A stretch of DNA of 64,000 nt from Bacteroidota bacterium (lineage in GTDB: Bacteria > Bacteroidota > Bacteroidia > Flavobacteriales > BACL11): positions 94,780 to 158,779 of the forward strand of contig JAOOLD010000002.1 in NCBI GenBank assembly GCA_028408365.1, in the 5' to 3' direction. This document shows positions 51,279-59,212 of this stretch, piece by piece. The notes under the pieces were generated by a model that ran no database searches, was not told the origin of the DNA, and saw only the letters and a list, made by a program, of their open reading frames with translations. The stretch's first letter is position 1. Each line of letters starts with the position of its first letter. A program made the translations under genes and the position numbers.

Positions 51279-52217
51279 ATGGAAAGCAAAGAGCTAATCA
51301 AAATAATTGGATGTCAATCAACACTAGGTTTGGCAAGAAAAATTTCCAAGTCATTAGACATAGAAATTTGCAACACATCAATTGTAGAGTTTAGTGATGG
51401 TGAATTTGAACCATCATTTGACGAAACAATTAGAGGTTCTCATGTGTTTTTAGTTCAATCCACAACTCCTCCTTCTGAAAATTTAATGGAATTGTTGTTA
51501 ATGATTGATGCAGCAAAAAGAGCATCTGCATACAAGATTATAGCTGTTATCCCATATTTTGGTTACGCAAGACAAGACAAAAAAGGTAGACCAAGAGTCC
51601 CAATTGGAGCTAAGTTAGTTGCTAACTTATTAATAGCTGCTGGAGTAGATAGAATTATGACCATGGATTTACATGCAGACCAAATACAAGGTTTTTTTGA
51701 AGTTCCAGTGGATCATCTCTATGCATCTACTTTATTTGTCCCTTACATCCAAGAGTTGAATCTGGATAATCTAATTATAGCATCACCTGACATGGGAGGT
51801 ACCAAAAGAGCTAATACTTATGCTAAGTTTCTAAATTCTCAAGTTGTGGTTTGCTATAAACACCGAGAGAAGGCAAATGAGATAAGTAAAATGATGATTA
51901 TTGGAGATGTTAAAGGAAAAAATGTAATTCTTGTTGATGATATGGTAGATACGGCAGGGACACTAACCAAAGCGGCTGATTTAATGATAGATAATGGAGC
52001 GAAATCAGTAAGGGCAGTATGTACTCATGGGCTGTTTTCATCAAATGCATACGAAAGAATCAATAATTCTAAATTAACAGAAGTGGTAGTAACTGATACT
52101 GTCCTAAAAACACATAGTTCTGAAAAAATAAAAGTGATCACAACTGCAGAAATTTTTGCAAATACTATTGATGCAGTTATGAAAAAGAAGTCGATAACTA
52201 AAAATTTTTTAATCTAA
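51279..52217 (+). CDS. prs: Ribose-phosphate pyrophosphokinase
   Basis: 312 residues, standard class I length. FSDGEFEPSFDETIRG near the N-terminus, YFGYARQDKKGRPRVPI (ATP-binding flexible loop) and the PRPP site VILVDDMVDTAGTLTKAADLM are all intact. It makes PRPP for nucleotide, histidine and tryptophan synthesis. It is the first gene of the prs-rplY-pth operon, an order common in bacteria. Confidence 0.96.
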   Translation: MESKELIKIIGCQSTLGLARKISKSLDIEICNTSIVEFSDGEFEPSFDETIRGSHVFLVQSTTPPSENLMELLLMIDAAKRASAYKIIAVIPYFGYARQDKKGRPRVPIGAKLVANLLIAAGVDRIMTMDLHADQIQGFFEVPVDHLYASTLFVPYIQELNLDNLIIASPDMGGTKRANTYAKFLNSQVVVCYKHREKANEISKMMIIGDVKGKNVILVDDMVDTAGTLTKAADLMIDNGAKSVRAVCTHGLFSSNAYERINNSKLTEVVVTDTVLKTHSSEKIKVITTAEIFANTIDAVMKKKSITKNFLI

Positions 52218-52226
52218 AATTAACAA

Positions 52227-52898
52227 ATGAAAACACTAGCAATTAGCGCAAATATCAGAAAATCTGTCGGTAAGTCAGATTCTAAAGCACTAAGAAATCA
52301 GGGTATGGTTCCATGCGTCCTATACGGGGGAGAAAAGCAGGTGTGTTTCTATGCAGAGACAAATGCATTTAGAAATCTAGTTTATACTCCAGAAGTATAT
52401 TTTGTTGAGCTTAATATTGACAATAATAAATATAAAGCGATAATGCAAGATATTCAGTTTCATCCTGTAACGGACAAAATATTACACATAGATTTTTTAG
52501 AAATTTTTGATAATAAAGAGGTAACAATATCAATACCAGTTACTTTGAAGGGATTGGCAATCGGAGTAAGAAATGGAGGTAATTTATTACATAGAAGAAA
52601 AAAAATAATTGCCAGAGGATTACCTTCTAATTTACCAGATGCAATTGAAGTCAACATTGAAGAACTCAAAATAGGAGATTTTATATATATCAAGGATCTC
52701 ACAAGTGATAATTTTACTTTTCTAGCGCCAGATAGTTCAGTAGTTGTTGGAGTAAAAACTGCAAGAGGAGCAATAGAAGATGAAATTGAAGAAGGTAATG
52801 ATGAAGAAAGTGCAAGTGATACATCACCAGACGTAGCTTCTGAATCTGAAAATAAGACTGACAAAGAGTCTGATAAAAAAGAATCTTCAGAAAAATAA
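52227..52898 (+). CDS. rplY: 50S ribosomal protein L25/CTC family
   Basis: 223 residues. The N-terminal L25 domain starts AISANIRKSVGKSDSKALRNQGMVPCVLYGG, followed by the TL5-type beta domain (IQFHPVTDKILHIDFLEI). The final ~40 residues are an acidic, serine-rich tail (EIEEGNDEESASD onward), common in Bacteroidota CTC proteins. It binds 5S rRNA. It is 9 bases after prs and 13 before pth. Confidence 0.94.
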   Translation: MKTLAISANIRKSVGKSDSKALRNQGMVPCVLYGGEKQVCFYAETNAFRNLVYTPEVYFVELNIDNNKYKAIMQDIQFHPVTDKILHIDFLEIFDNKEVTISIPVTLKGLAIGVRNGGNLLHRRKKIIARGLPSNLPDAIEVNIEELKIGDFIYIKDLTSDNFTFLAPDSSVVVGVKTARGAIEDEIEEGNDEESASDTSPDVASESENKTDKESDKKESSEK

Positions 52899-52911
52899 GA
52901 ATAGTTCATAA

Positions 52912-53469
52912 ATGAAATTCCTAATCATTGGACTTGGAAATGTTGGTTCCGAGTATAATAATACCAGACATAACATTGGATTTTCAATATTGGATCATTT
53001 AGCCTCAGAACTCTCATTTTCCTTTGTTGAGGAGAAATACGGTTTTTATGCATCATCAAGGCATAAATCTAGAGCTCTACATTTTCTTAAGCCTTCTTTG
53101 TTTATGAACAATAGTGGAAAATCAGTCAAGTTTTGGAAGCAGAAGCTTAAAATTAATATTGAGAACGTATTAGTAATAACTGATGATTTAGCTTTGGATT
53201 TTAGTAAAACGAGATTGAAGGCTCGTGGCAGTGATGGAGGTCACAATGGTTTAAAAAGTATTAATGATTATTTGCAATCAAGTAAATACCCTAGATTAAG
53301 AGTAGGCATAGGAAATGATTTTAAAATAGGTAAACAATCAAATTATGTGCTTGAAAAGTTTTCAGATTTTGAAATATCTGAAATTAATTTTATCAAAGAA
53401 AAATGTCAAAAGATTGTTGATTGCTTTGTAACTCAGGGTATTAACTCCGCAATGAATAATTTTAATTAA
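52912..53469 (+). CDS. pth: Peptidyl-tRNA hydrolase
   Basis: 185 residues, normal length. Family blocks: LIIGLGNVGSEYNNTRHNIGF with the catalytic histidine in TRHNIGF, FLKPSLFMNNSGKSV, VITDDLALDF with the catalytic aspartate, and ARGSDGGHNGLKSI. It recycles peptidyl-tRNA that drops off ribosomes. It is the last gene of the prs operon; tRNA-Cys follows 44 bases later. Confidence 0.95.
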   Translation: MKFLIIGLGNVGSEYNNTRHNIGFSILDHLASELSFSFVEEKYGFYASSRHKSRALHFLKPSLFMNNSGKSVKFWKQKLKINIENVLVITDDLALDFSKTRLKARGSDGGHNGLKSINDYLQSSKYPRLRVGIGNDFKIGKQSNYVLEKFSDFEISEINFIKEKCQKIVDCFVTQGINSAMNNFN

Positions 53470-53495
53470 AATAACTGATTTGTATTTCTATTATT

Positions 53496-53503
53496 TAAAT
53501 TTG
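53496..53503 (+). promoter_or_regulatory. -7 promoter element of tRNA-Cys
   Basis: TAAATTTG, 10 bases from the tRNA 5' end. Confidence 0.55.
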
Positions 53504-53513
53504 TGATAGATAT

Positions 53514-53584
53514 GGTATCGTGGCCGAGTGGCTAGGCAGTGGTCTGCAACACCATCTACAGCGGTTCGAATCCGCTCGATACCT
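53514..53584 (+). tRNA. tRNA-Cys (anticodon GCA)
   Basis: 71 bases. Acceptor GGTATCG/CGATACC with discriminator T, the base expected for tRNA-Cys. Anticodon arm GTGGT-CTGCAAC-ACCAT gives GCA; T-arm GCGGTTCGAATCCGC. The CCA end is not encoded. Confidence 0.95.
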
Positions 53585-53588
53585 CAAC

Positions 53589-53611
53589 AAACCCACTTTA
53601 ATAGTGGGTTT
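53589..53611 (+). terminator. Terminator after tRNA-Cys
   Basis: A 9-bp stem AAACCCACT / AGTGGGTTT with a 5-base loop, ending in a short T run, 4 bases after the tRNA. Confidence 0.7.
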
Positions 53612-53613
53612 TG

Positions 53614-53621
53614 TATATTTG
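53614..53621 (+). promoter_or_regulatory. -7 promoter element of the second T9SS cargo gene
   Basis: TATATTTG directly after the tRNA-Cys terminator and 14 bases before the GTG start of the cargo gene. Confidence 0.6.
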
Positions 53622-53635
53622 TAACAAATCATAAA

Positions 53636-54706
53636 GTGATAAAAAATTTAACTCTTGTTTTTATTTTTATTGGCAATATTTGTTTTGCTCAATGTGACTA
53701 TACATTATTAAATATTGAAAATATATATTGTTATGGAACTAATACAGGATCAATTGGTATTTCAGTTAATGACAATAACTCAACTTTTTGGTGGACAGGT
53801 GATAATGGTTATTATTCAAACAATCAGACAATATCAAATTTATACTCAGGGAATTATGCAATTCATATAATGCAAAATCAAGTCCCCGGAGACACATCAA
53901 CAGCATTAATATGCTATCTGATTGATACAATTACAGTCGAGCAAACTCTAGCTATTAAAGCAATATTTGAGATAAGTAATTTGTGCCTAATCACTGATTC
54001 TGCGGATGTTTCAACCAATATAATTGGGGGTACTCCACCATATACCACTCAGTGGAGTAATGGTGACACTAGCAGAAACGCTCAAAATTTAAAACAAAAT
54101 AATACATATACTCTAAACATTGTAGATGCAAATTTTTGTTCAAGTGATCAGTTTTTATATATTCCAATTAAAAATTCAATTGGTTCGTATATGTCCTCAA
54201 CAGGAGCTATATGTAAAGATGATGACAATGGTGATGCAAGAGTTTTTGTCACCAACGGAAGCTCTCCATTTGAATATAAATGGTCAAATGAAATAGTTTT
54301 TTTTGACGAAATTGGTCCTTCCTCAAGTATCGACATGCTTTCACCCGACTGGTATTCAGTTCAAATTACAGATGCTTATGGTTGTAAATTAGTTGATAGT
54401 ATTGAAGTAAAAACTAATCCAAAGAAATGTTTAAAATTTTACAAAGTATTCTCACCCAATGATGATATTTATAATCCTATTTGGAATATTGAAAACATTG
54501 AAATGTATCCCAATGCAGTAATTGAAATCTATTCTAGAACTGGAGAGCAAGTTTTCAGAAGAAGGAACTATCAAAATTCTTTTGAACTAGGATTTTCAGG
54601 AAATGATAAAAATGGTGATCCGTTGCCTTCAGCGACATATTATTACATTATTGATTTGTCTGATGAAGATCAAATATTGAAAGGAGCAATTACAATTGTA
54701 AGATGA
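53636..54706 (+). CDS. T9SS cargo with SprB-like repeats and gliding-motility C-terminal domain
   Basis: The track ORF starts inside tRNA-Cys. The real start is most likely GTG 53636, giving ~356 residues with a signal peptide (LTLVFIFIGNICFAQ). Two short repeats resembling the SprB repeat are visible (GGTPPYTTQWSNGDTS, and NGSSPFEYKWSNEI). The end is a type B C-terminal domain: FSPNDDIYNPIWNIENIE, IYSRTGEQVF, LPSATYYYIIDL and a final AITIVR. It should be exported by T9SS and held at the surface, perhaps as a small adhesin. It is coupled by ATGA to a PorP/SprF-like gene, repeating the arrangement at the window start. Confidence 0.88.
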   Translation: MIKNLTLVFIFIGNICFAQCDYTLLNIENIYCYGTNTGSIGISVNDNNSTFWWTGDNGYYSNNQTISNLYSGNYAIHIMQNQVPGDTSTALICYLIDTITVEQTLAIKAIFEISNLCLITDSADVSTNIIGGTPPYTTQWSNGDTSRNAQNLKQNNTYTLNIVDANFCSSDQFLYIPIKNSIGSYMSSTGAICKDDDNGDARVFVTNGSSPFEYKWSNEIVFFDEIGPSSSIDMLSPDWYSVQITDAYGCKLVDSIEVKTNPKKCLKFYKVFSPNDDIYNPIWNIENIEMYPNAVIEIYSRTGEQVFRRRNYQNSFELGFSGNDKNGDPLPSATYYYIIDLSDEDQILKGAITIVR

Positions 54707-55626
54707 AAAGATATCTCTTGATTTTTTCTATTTTATTTTTAACTGGAAAAGTTTTTTCACAGCAAAGTCCAATATTTAACAATCATTTTGAAAGCCCAGA
54801 TATAAATAATCCTGCTTTTTCTGGGTCTAAAACATATAATCCACTAGTGATTCAAGTTAGAAAGCAGTGGCTGGGATTTCAAGATGCACCATTTTCATCA
54901 AATATTTCTTACAGTGGTGCAGTAAATAATAGATCTGCTCTTGGAATTAATTTTGTTCATGATGTCACTATACCTTCTCAACAATCTGAGATGCAGTTAA
55001 ATTATGCTTATCATATACCATTAAATGATAATAACTATAATCTTGCATTCGGCATAGGGGCAAAACTGCTTTATTACAGATTAAAATTTGATATTTCTGA
55101 TATTCCTCCCGGACAAGATCCTGCATTTAATATTGATTTAGTTGATGAATTCACTGGCGATGCATCAGCAGGAGCCCTATTTTATTCAGAAAATTTTTAT
55201 TTCTCATACTCACAGATAAATATTCTTGAAAGTGCCTTTAATACAGATGATGGTAAAGGCTTTAAATTAAATAATGCTTACAGAAATCATTATTATGACG
55301 TTAGCTATTCTTTTAATATCATTGATAATGATTGGCATTTACAACCTTCCATTATGATTAATAGTAACAAAAATAGAACACTATATAACTTTAATACTAG
55401 ATTACATCATTTGAAAAATAAATGGATTGGAACAAACTATAGGTCTGACAATACTATTTATTTTGCTTTTGGATTTGACTTAAACGATATTTCAATTAGT
55501 TATTGCTATGAACACTCATTTAATGGAAATATTATGATACACAATTATGGTTCTCATCAAATAGGTATAGCTTATAAGTTTGTATCTGAGTTAAGTGAAA
55601 GACACATTAGCTTTTGGGATTACTAA
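54703..55626 (+). CDS. PorP/SprF family type IX secretion membrane protein
   Basis: 307 residues with a signal peptide (LLIFSILFLTGKVFSQ). Family pattern SPIFNNHFESPDINNPAFSG, then VRKQWLGFQDAPF and a run of short beta-strands, as expected for an outer-membrane barrel. It is clearly different from the first PorP/SprF-like protein of this window. The start overlaps the cargo stop by 4 bases, and the two are very likely a dedicated pair. Confidence 0.9.
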   Translation: MKRYLLIFSILFLTGKVFSQQSPIFNNHFESPDINNPAFSGSKTYNPLVIQVRKQWLGFQDAPFSSNISYSGAVNNRSALGINFVHDVTIPSQQSEMQLNYAYHIPLNDNNYNLAFGIGAKLLYYRLKFDISDIPPGQDPAFNIDLVDEFTGDASAGALFYSENFYFSYSQINILESAFNTDDGKGFKLNNAYRNHYYDVSYSFNIIDNDWHLQPSIMINSNKNRTLYNFNTRLHHLKNKWIGTNYRSDNTIYFAFGFDLNDISISYCYEHSFNGNIMIHNYGSHQIGIAYKFVSELSERHISFWDY

Positions 55627-55632
55627 TAATTT

Positions 55633-56034
55633 ATGAAAAAAATTAATCATATTGGAGTGGCAGTCTATTCTTTAGATGATTCCGTAGAAATTTTTAAAAA
55701 AATATTAAATATCAACCCTTCAAAAAAAGAAACTGTTGAAAGTGAAGGAGTAGAAACAATCTTTTTTAATTTGGGAGAGTCAAAAATTGAGTTAATTTCT
55801 TCCCTCTCGAAAGAAAACGCAATTAGTAAATACTTATCAAAAAAAAGTGAAGGTATTCATCATATTTGTATCGAGGTTGATAACATTGAGAGTGAAATAA
55901 AAAGAATAATTAGTAATGGTATTAGAGTCTTGAATGAGAAGCCCAAAATAGGTGCTGATAAAAAAAAAATATGCTTTTTGCATCCTAAAGATACTTGTGG
56001 TGTTCTTATTGAGCTTTCTCAAGAAATAAGTTAA
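55633..56034 (+). CDS. mce: Methylmalonyl-CoA epimerase
   Basis: 133 residues, normal length. A single vicinal-oxygen-chelate fold: INHIGVAVYSLDDSVEIFKKIL with the first histidine ligand, the second in GIHHICIEVDNIE and the C-terminal glutamate in GVLIELSQ. It interconverts the 2R and 2S methylmalonyl-CoA epimers for propionate or odd-chain metabolism. The mutase is not in the window. Its last 29 bases overlap the convergent HAD gene. Confidence 0.9.
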   Translation: MKKINHIGVAVYSLDDSVEIFKKILNINPSKKETVESEGVETIFFNLGESKIELISSLSKENAISKYLSKKSEGIHHICIEVDNIESEIKRIISNGIRVLNEKPKIGADKKKICFLHPKDTCGVLIELSQEIS

Positions 56035-56626
56035 TAATATCTTCTTTATCACTTAAGTGATACGTTTTGAAGCCAATTTTTTTTGCAGTTTTAATATGTT
56101 GAAGAGAATCATCAATAAAAAGAGTTTTGGAAACATCTAATTTATTTTTGTTTATTACATAAAAAAAAATATTCTCATTTGGCTTCCTCATTCCAATTTG
56201 ATTTGAAAAATAAACGTCGTTAAATATGCTAATAAAATTTTTCCATTTTTTTTCACCATATGAACTTATTATTTCTTTTAAGTGAATGGAGTTTGTATTG
56301 CTTATAAGAAAAATTTTATATTTTGAGCTCAGCTTTTTTAGTAAATGAACTCTTTCCTTCGGAATATTTAATAAAATTGAATTCCAAGCTTTTTTTATTA
56401 ATTCTAAATTATTAGTGTTACTTTTTTTCCTAATTTCATTCAAAAAATTTTCATCAGAAATTTGACCGCATTCAAGACTGTCAAACAACTTTGTTTGTTC
56501 TTTCTTTGAATATAGTTTTTTTGAGTCAAAAATTCCTAATTTTTTAAATTCATCTACGGGTTTTCTATAATCCAAATTTATAATTACTCCGCCAAAATCA
56601 AAAATTAATGTGTCAATATTATTCAT
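56006..56626 (-). CDS. HAD-superfamily hydrolase (subfamily IA)
   Basis: 206 residues. Motif I is LIFDFGGVIINLDY, in which the second acidic residue of the usual DxD is replaced by glycine, as in YihX-like sugar phosphatases. Motif II is the threonine in ISNTNSIH, motif III the lysine in GMRKPNENIF, motif IV FIDDSLQHI. Probably a phosphatase for a small sugar phosphate such as glucose-1-phosphate. An imperfect -7-like TACTTTAC precedes the ATG. Confidence 0.85.
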   Translation of the reverse strand: MNNIDTLIFDFGGVIINLDYRKPVDEFKKLGIFDSKKLYSKKEQTKLFDSLECGQISDENFLNEIRKKSNTNNLELIKKAWNSILLNIPKERVHLLKKLSSKYKIFLISNTNSIHLKEIISSYGEKKWKNFISIFNDVYFSNQIGMRKPNENIFFYVINKNKLDVSKTLFIDDSLQHIKTAKKIGFKTYHLSDKEDIINLFLEKAQ

Positions 56627-56659
56627 TTTGTAAAGTACTTAAATATCAAGTTATTTTAA

Positions 56660-56667
56660 TAGTTTTG
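56660..56667 (+). promoter_or_regulatory. -7 promoter element of tRNA-Met
   Basis: TAGTTTTG, 25 bases from the tRNA 5' end. Confidence 0.45.
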
Positions 56668-56692
56668 TCCATCTTTTTTATTTTAAGAAAGA

Positions 56693-56766
56693 GGGCCTAT
56701 AGCTCAGCTGGTTAGAGCACTTGACTCATAATCAAGGGGTCGTTGGTTCAAGCCCAACTAGGCCCA
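56693..56766 (+). tRNA. tRNA-Met (anticodon CAT, elongator type)
   Basis: 74 bases. Acceptor GGGCCTA/TAGGCCC, anticodon arm CTTGA-CTCATAA-TCAAG giving CAT, T-arm GTTGGTTCAAGCCCAAC, discriminator A. A perfect first pair excludes the initiator. It could instead be tRNA-Ile2, whose CAT anticodon is modified to lysidine; the GGGGTC after the anticodon stem resembles elongator Met. Confidence 0.85.
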
Positions 56767-56774
56767 CTAAAATT

Positions 56775-56801
56775 AACCTCACACATGTGAGGTTTTTTTT
56801 T
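56775..56801 (+). terminator. Terminator after tRNA-Met
   Basis: A 9-bp perfect stem AACCTCACA / TGTGAGGTT with a 2-base centre, followed by a run of Ts, 8 bases after the tRNA. Confidence 0.85.
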
Positions 56802-56838
56802 ATTTTTTCAATAATTTTAAGTAACTAAAATTAGTTGT

Positions 56839-56846
56839 TAAATTTG
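56839..56846 (+). promoter_or_regulatory. -7 promoter element of the DUF4197 operon (leaderless)
   Basis: TAAATTTG, then TTTT, then the ATG at 56851. The gap is 4 bases. Confidence 0.65.
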
Positions 56847-56850
56847 TTTT

Positions 56851-57537
56851 ATGATAAGATTTTCACTCACACTAATTCTATCAATATGTTTTCTTAATCA
56901 AAACTTTTCTCAGATTAATTCTTTAAAAAATATAGTAGTTAAATCAAAGAAAAAACTAACTGAAGAAAAAATTAATAAAATATCAATTTCAAAAGAAGCT
57001 TATTTAAATCTTGTTGATATAACTTTTAGTGATATAATGATAAAAGATGGATTTTTAAAAAATGAATCAATTAAAATTAAATTTCCACCTAATGCAAAAA
57101 AAATGAAAGATGTTCTGATTAAATATGATAAAGGAAACTTAACTAATAATCTTGTGTTCAAAATGAATAGAACAGCAGAAAGAGTTTGTGAAATTTCTAA
57201 AGATGAAATTGTTATTGAGTTAACTAAATATGATTTTAGTAACATAAAAATCACTGGAAAAACAAATCTGTCTCAATTAATTTTGCAAAAAGGTAATGTC
57301 AAATTTATTATAAATAAAAATCTTAAATCAGAACTTAGAAAAAACAACTCAGTTGGTTTGCTTTGGAATAATTTAGTAAGGATAAATAATAAAATCCCCA
57401 TCTCTAGATTATCTTGGACAAAAAGTAATAATTTTTCTTTTCAAAAATATCTAGAGGAAGAAATAATTAGAGGGATATTATTTTCTCTTGAACAAAGAAT
57501 AAAAGAATCATCAATCAAACTCAATTACTTACAATGA
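56851..57537 (+). CDS. DUF4197-like secreted protein
   Basis: 228 residues with a signal peptide (LTLILSICFLNQNFSQ). It resembles the DUF4197 layout: a FFxN-like DGFLKNESIKIKFPPNAKKMKDVL, then FKMNRTAERVC (family MNRAAE), a degenerate central region and a closing NLVRINNKIP segment. The central Da-x-x-Il-x-G block of the family has become FSNIKITGKTN, so it is divergent. The function of DUF4197 is unknown; members are envelope proteins. It is coupled by ATGA to a coiled-coil membrane protein. Confidence 0.75.
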   Translation: MIRFSLTLILSICFLNQNFSQINSLKNIVVKSKKKLTEEKINKISISKEAYLNLVDITFSDIMIKDGFLKNESIKIKFPPNAKKMKDVLIKYDKGNLTNNLVFKMNRTAERVCEISKDEIVIELTKYDFSNIKITGKTNLSQLILQKGNVKFIINKNLKSELRKNNSVGLLWNNLVRINNKIPISRLSWTKSNNFSFQKYLEEEIIRGILFSLEQRIKESSIKLNYLQ

Positions 57538-58436
57538 AAATAATTGATGAAATAAAAAACAGTAGCAGATTAAAATGGTTGTTTATTGTATTTGTTTTTA
57601 TCATTCTTTCTCTCGTTTCTAGTCTGTTTTTTCAAAAAGAACAAATGCAAAAACAAATGGATATTAAAATTCAATTTGTTGAGGAAAAAAACCAACTCAG
57701 AGACGAGCTAGATGACTTGATTGATGAGCATGATAATCTATTAGAGGAATATTCAGGCTTAGGAGATCAATTACAAGTTCAAGACTCAATAATTAAACAA
57801 CAAATTTCAGACATCAGAGGTTTACTAAGAAAAGAAAATGATTTAAAGCTAGCCAGAGAAAAAATTGATAGATTAAAAGAGATTGCAAAAAGATACATTG
57901 CAGATATAGACTCACTTCTAGTTTTAAATCAAAAACTAACAAAACAAAAAGATAGTGTAATCAGAGTAAATAAAGATATCAATTGGAAAAATTATAAACT
58001 TAATAAACAAAACATTGAGCTTGAAAAAAAAGTTTCTGAAGGATCTATATTAGAAATTTCTGATTTAAATGTAATAACATTTCGTTACAGAAAAAGTGGA
58101 AGGCTAGTAGAAACAAGTTCGGCAAAAAAAACCCAAATTATACAAGTCTGTTTTCTAGTGTTGCAAAATACAATAGCAAAAAAAGAAATTAAGAACTATT
58201 ATTTACAAATAATAGACCCAAATAGTAATGTTATATCATCAAATGATAGCATCAAATATGGTATTGACTCGACAACTTTCCTTTTTACAAAAAAAGATTC
58301 TTTATTTTACGATAACAGTGAACAGAATATTTGTTTAGATTGGCAAAGAATTAATATTTTACAAGAAGGAATTTACAAAGTTCATCTTTATGTTGATGAG
58401 AGATTGTCAGCAAAAACTGCATTTAGGCTTAAGTAA
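57534..58436 (+). CDS. Membrane-anchored coiled-coil protein with a C-terminal beta domain
   Basis: 300 residues. One N-terminal helix (WLFIVFVFIILSLVSSLFF), a long coiled coil at ~35-165 (heptads in QLRDELDDLIDEHDNLLEE) and a C-terminal domain of ~130 residues with alternating strands (VITFRYRKSGRLVETSS, IYKVHLYVDERL). No named family comes to mind, though similar proteins are common in Bacteroidota. Position between DUF4197 and xth, with 4-base and 1-base overlaps, suggests one operon. A scaffold in the envelope is a guess. Confidence 0.7.
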   Translation: MKIIDEIKNSSRLKWLFIVFVFIILSLVSSLFFQKEQMQKQMDIKIQFVEEKNQLRDELDDLIDEHDNLLEEYSGLGDQLQVQDSIIKQQISDIRGLLRKENDLKLAREKIDRLKEIAKRYIADIDSLLVLNQKLTKQKDSVIRVNKDINWKNYKLNKQNIELEKKVSEGSILEISDLNVITFRYRKSGRLVETSSAKKTQIIQVCFLVLQNTIAKKEIKNYYLQIIDPNSNVISSNDSIKYGIDSTTFLFTKKDSLFYDNSEQNICLDWQRINILQEGIYKVHLYVDERLSAKTAFRLK

Positions 58437-59197
58437 TGACAAAAATAATATCATATAATATTAACGGCATAAGGGCAGCAATCAGAAAAGGTTTAATTGA
58501 TTGGTTAAAAGTTACATCACCTGATATAATTTGTTTTCAAGAGATTAAAGCTTTTGAAACACAATTTGATCTGAACATGTTTAAAAATTTAGGATATCAA
58601 ACATATTGTAATTCAGCTGAAAAACCTGGATACAGTGGAGTTGCAATCTTCAGCAAGATATCTCCCAATAAAATTACAACGGGAATGAATGTCCCAGAAA
58701 TTGATATAGAGGGAAGAGTAATAAAGTTAGATTTTGAAAATTTTTCAGTAATAAATTCATATTTCCCATCAGGAACTAGTGGAGAGGTAAGGCAGGCTTT
58801 TAAAATGAAATTTTTGAAAGAGTTTGAAAATTATGTTCATTCGTTCAAAGATAATCCCATTGTTGTTTGTGGTGATTTTAATATTTGTCATGAACCAATA
58901 GACATCCATAATCCAGTGAGCAATAAAAATTCATCAGGCTTTCTGCCTGAAGAAAGGCAATGGATGACAGAATTTTTGGAAATGGGATTCATAGACTCAT
59001 TTAGAAGGCTTAATAATGAGCCTCACAATTATACCTGGTGGTCATATCGTGCAAATTCTAGAAACAAAAATTTAGGATGGAGGATAGATTACCATATGCT
59101 AAGTAAATCATTGAACTCTAAAATTGTTAGATCCAGTATATTGTCAGAAGTAAAGCACTCTGATCATTGCCCAATACTTTTGGAGTTAAATCTTTAG
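58436..59197 (+). CDS. xth: Exodeoxyribonuclease III (AP endonuclease)
   Basis: 253 residues. Family blocks: ISYNINGIRAAIRKGL, CFQEIKA (metal-binding glutamate), YFPSGTSGE, VVCGDFNICHEPIDIHNP (active Asp and Asn), GFRRLN-like FIDSFRRLN, YTWWSY and the closing KHSDHCPI with the catalytic Asp-His. It cuts at abasic sites and degrades the 3' strand of duplex DNA. The start overlaps the stop of the coiled-coil gene (TAATG). Confidence 0.95.
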   Translation: MTKIISYNINGIRAAIRKGLIDWLKVTSPDIICFQEIKAFETQFDLNMFKNLGYQTYCNSAEKPGYSGVAIFSKISPNKITTGMNVPEIDIEGRVIKLDFENFSVINSYFPSGTSGEVRQAFKMKFLKEFENYVHSFKDNPIVVCGDFNICHEPIDIHNPVSNKNSSGFLPEERQWMTEFLEMGFIDSFRRLNNEPHNYTWWSYRANSRNKNLGWRIDYHMLSKSLNSKIVRSSILSEVKHSDHCPILLELNL

Positions 59198-59200
59198 TGT

Positions 59201-59208
59201 TATATTTG
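59201..59208 (+). promoter_or_regulatory. -7 promoter element of the methyltransferase gene (leaderless)
   Basis: TATATTTG, then AATA, then the ATG at 59213. The gap is 4 bases. It starts 3 bases after the xth stop. Confidence 0.65.
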
Positions 59209-59212
59209 AATA

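Noticed and set aside
52460-52909. Minus-strand ORF of 149 aa opposite rplY
   Set aside because: The serine-rich sequence is the reverse reading of the acidic L25 tail.
53528-53635. 5' end of ORF 53528..54706 as coding
   Set aside because: It lies in the tRNA-Cys gene and its terminator; the signal peptide begins after GTG 53636, which has its own promoter.
56693-56766. Calling the CAT tRNA an initiator tRNA
   Set aside because: The first acceptor pair is G-C and the anticodon stem lacks the three G-C pairs of initiator tRNA.
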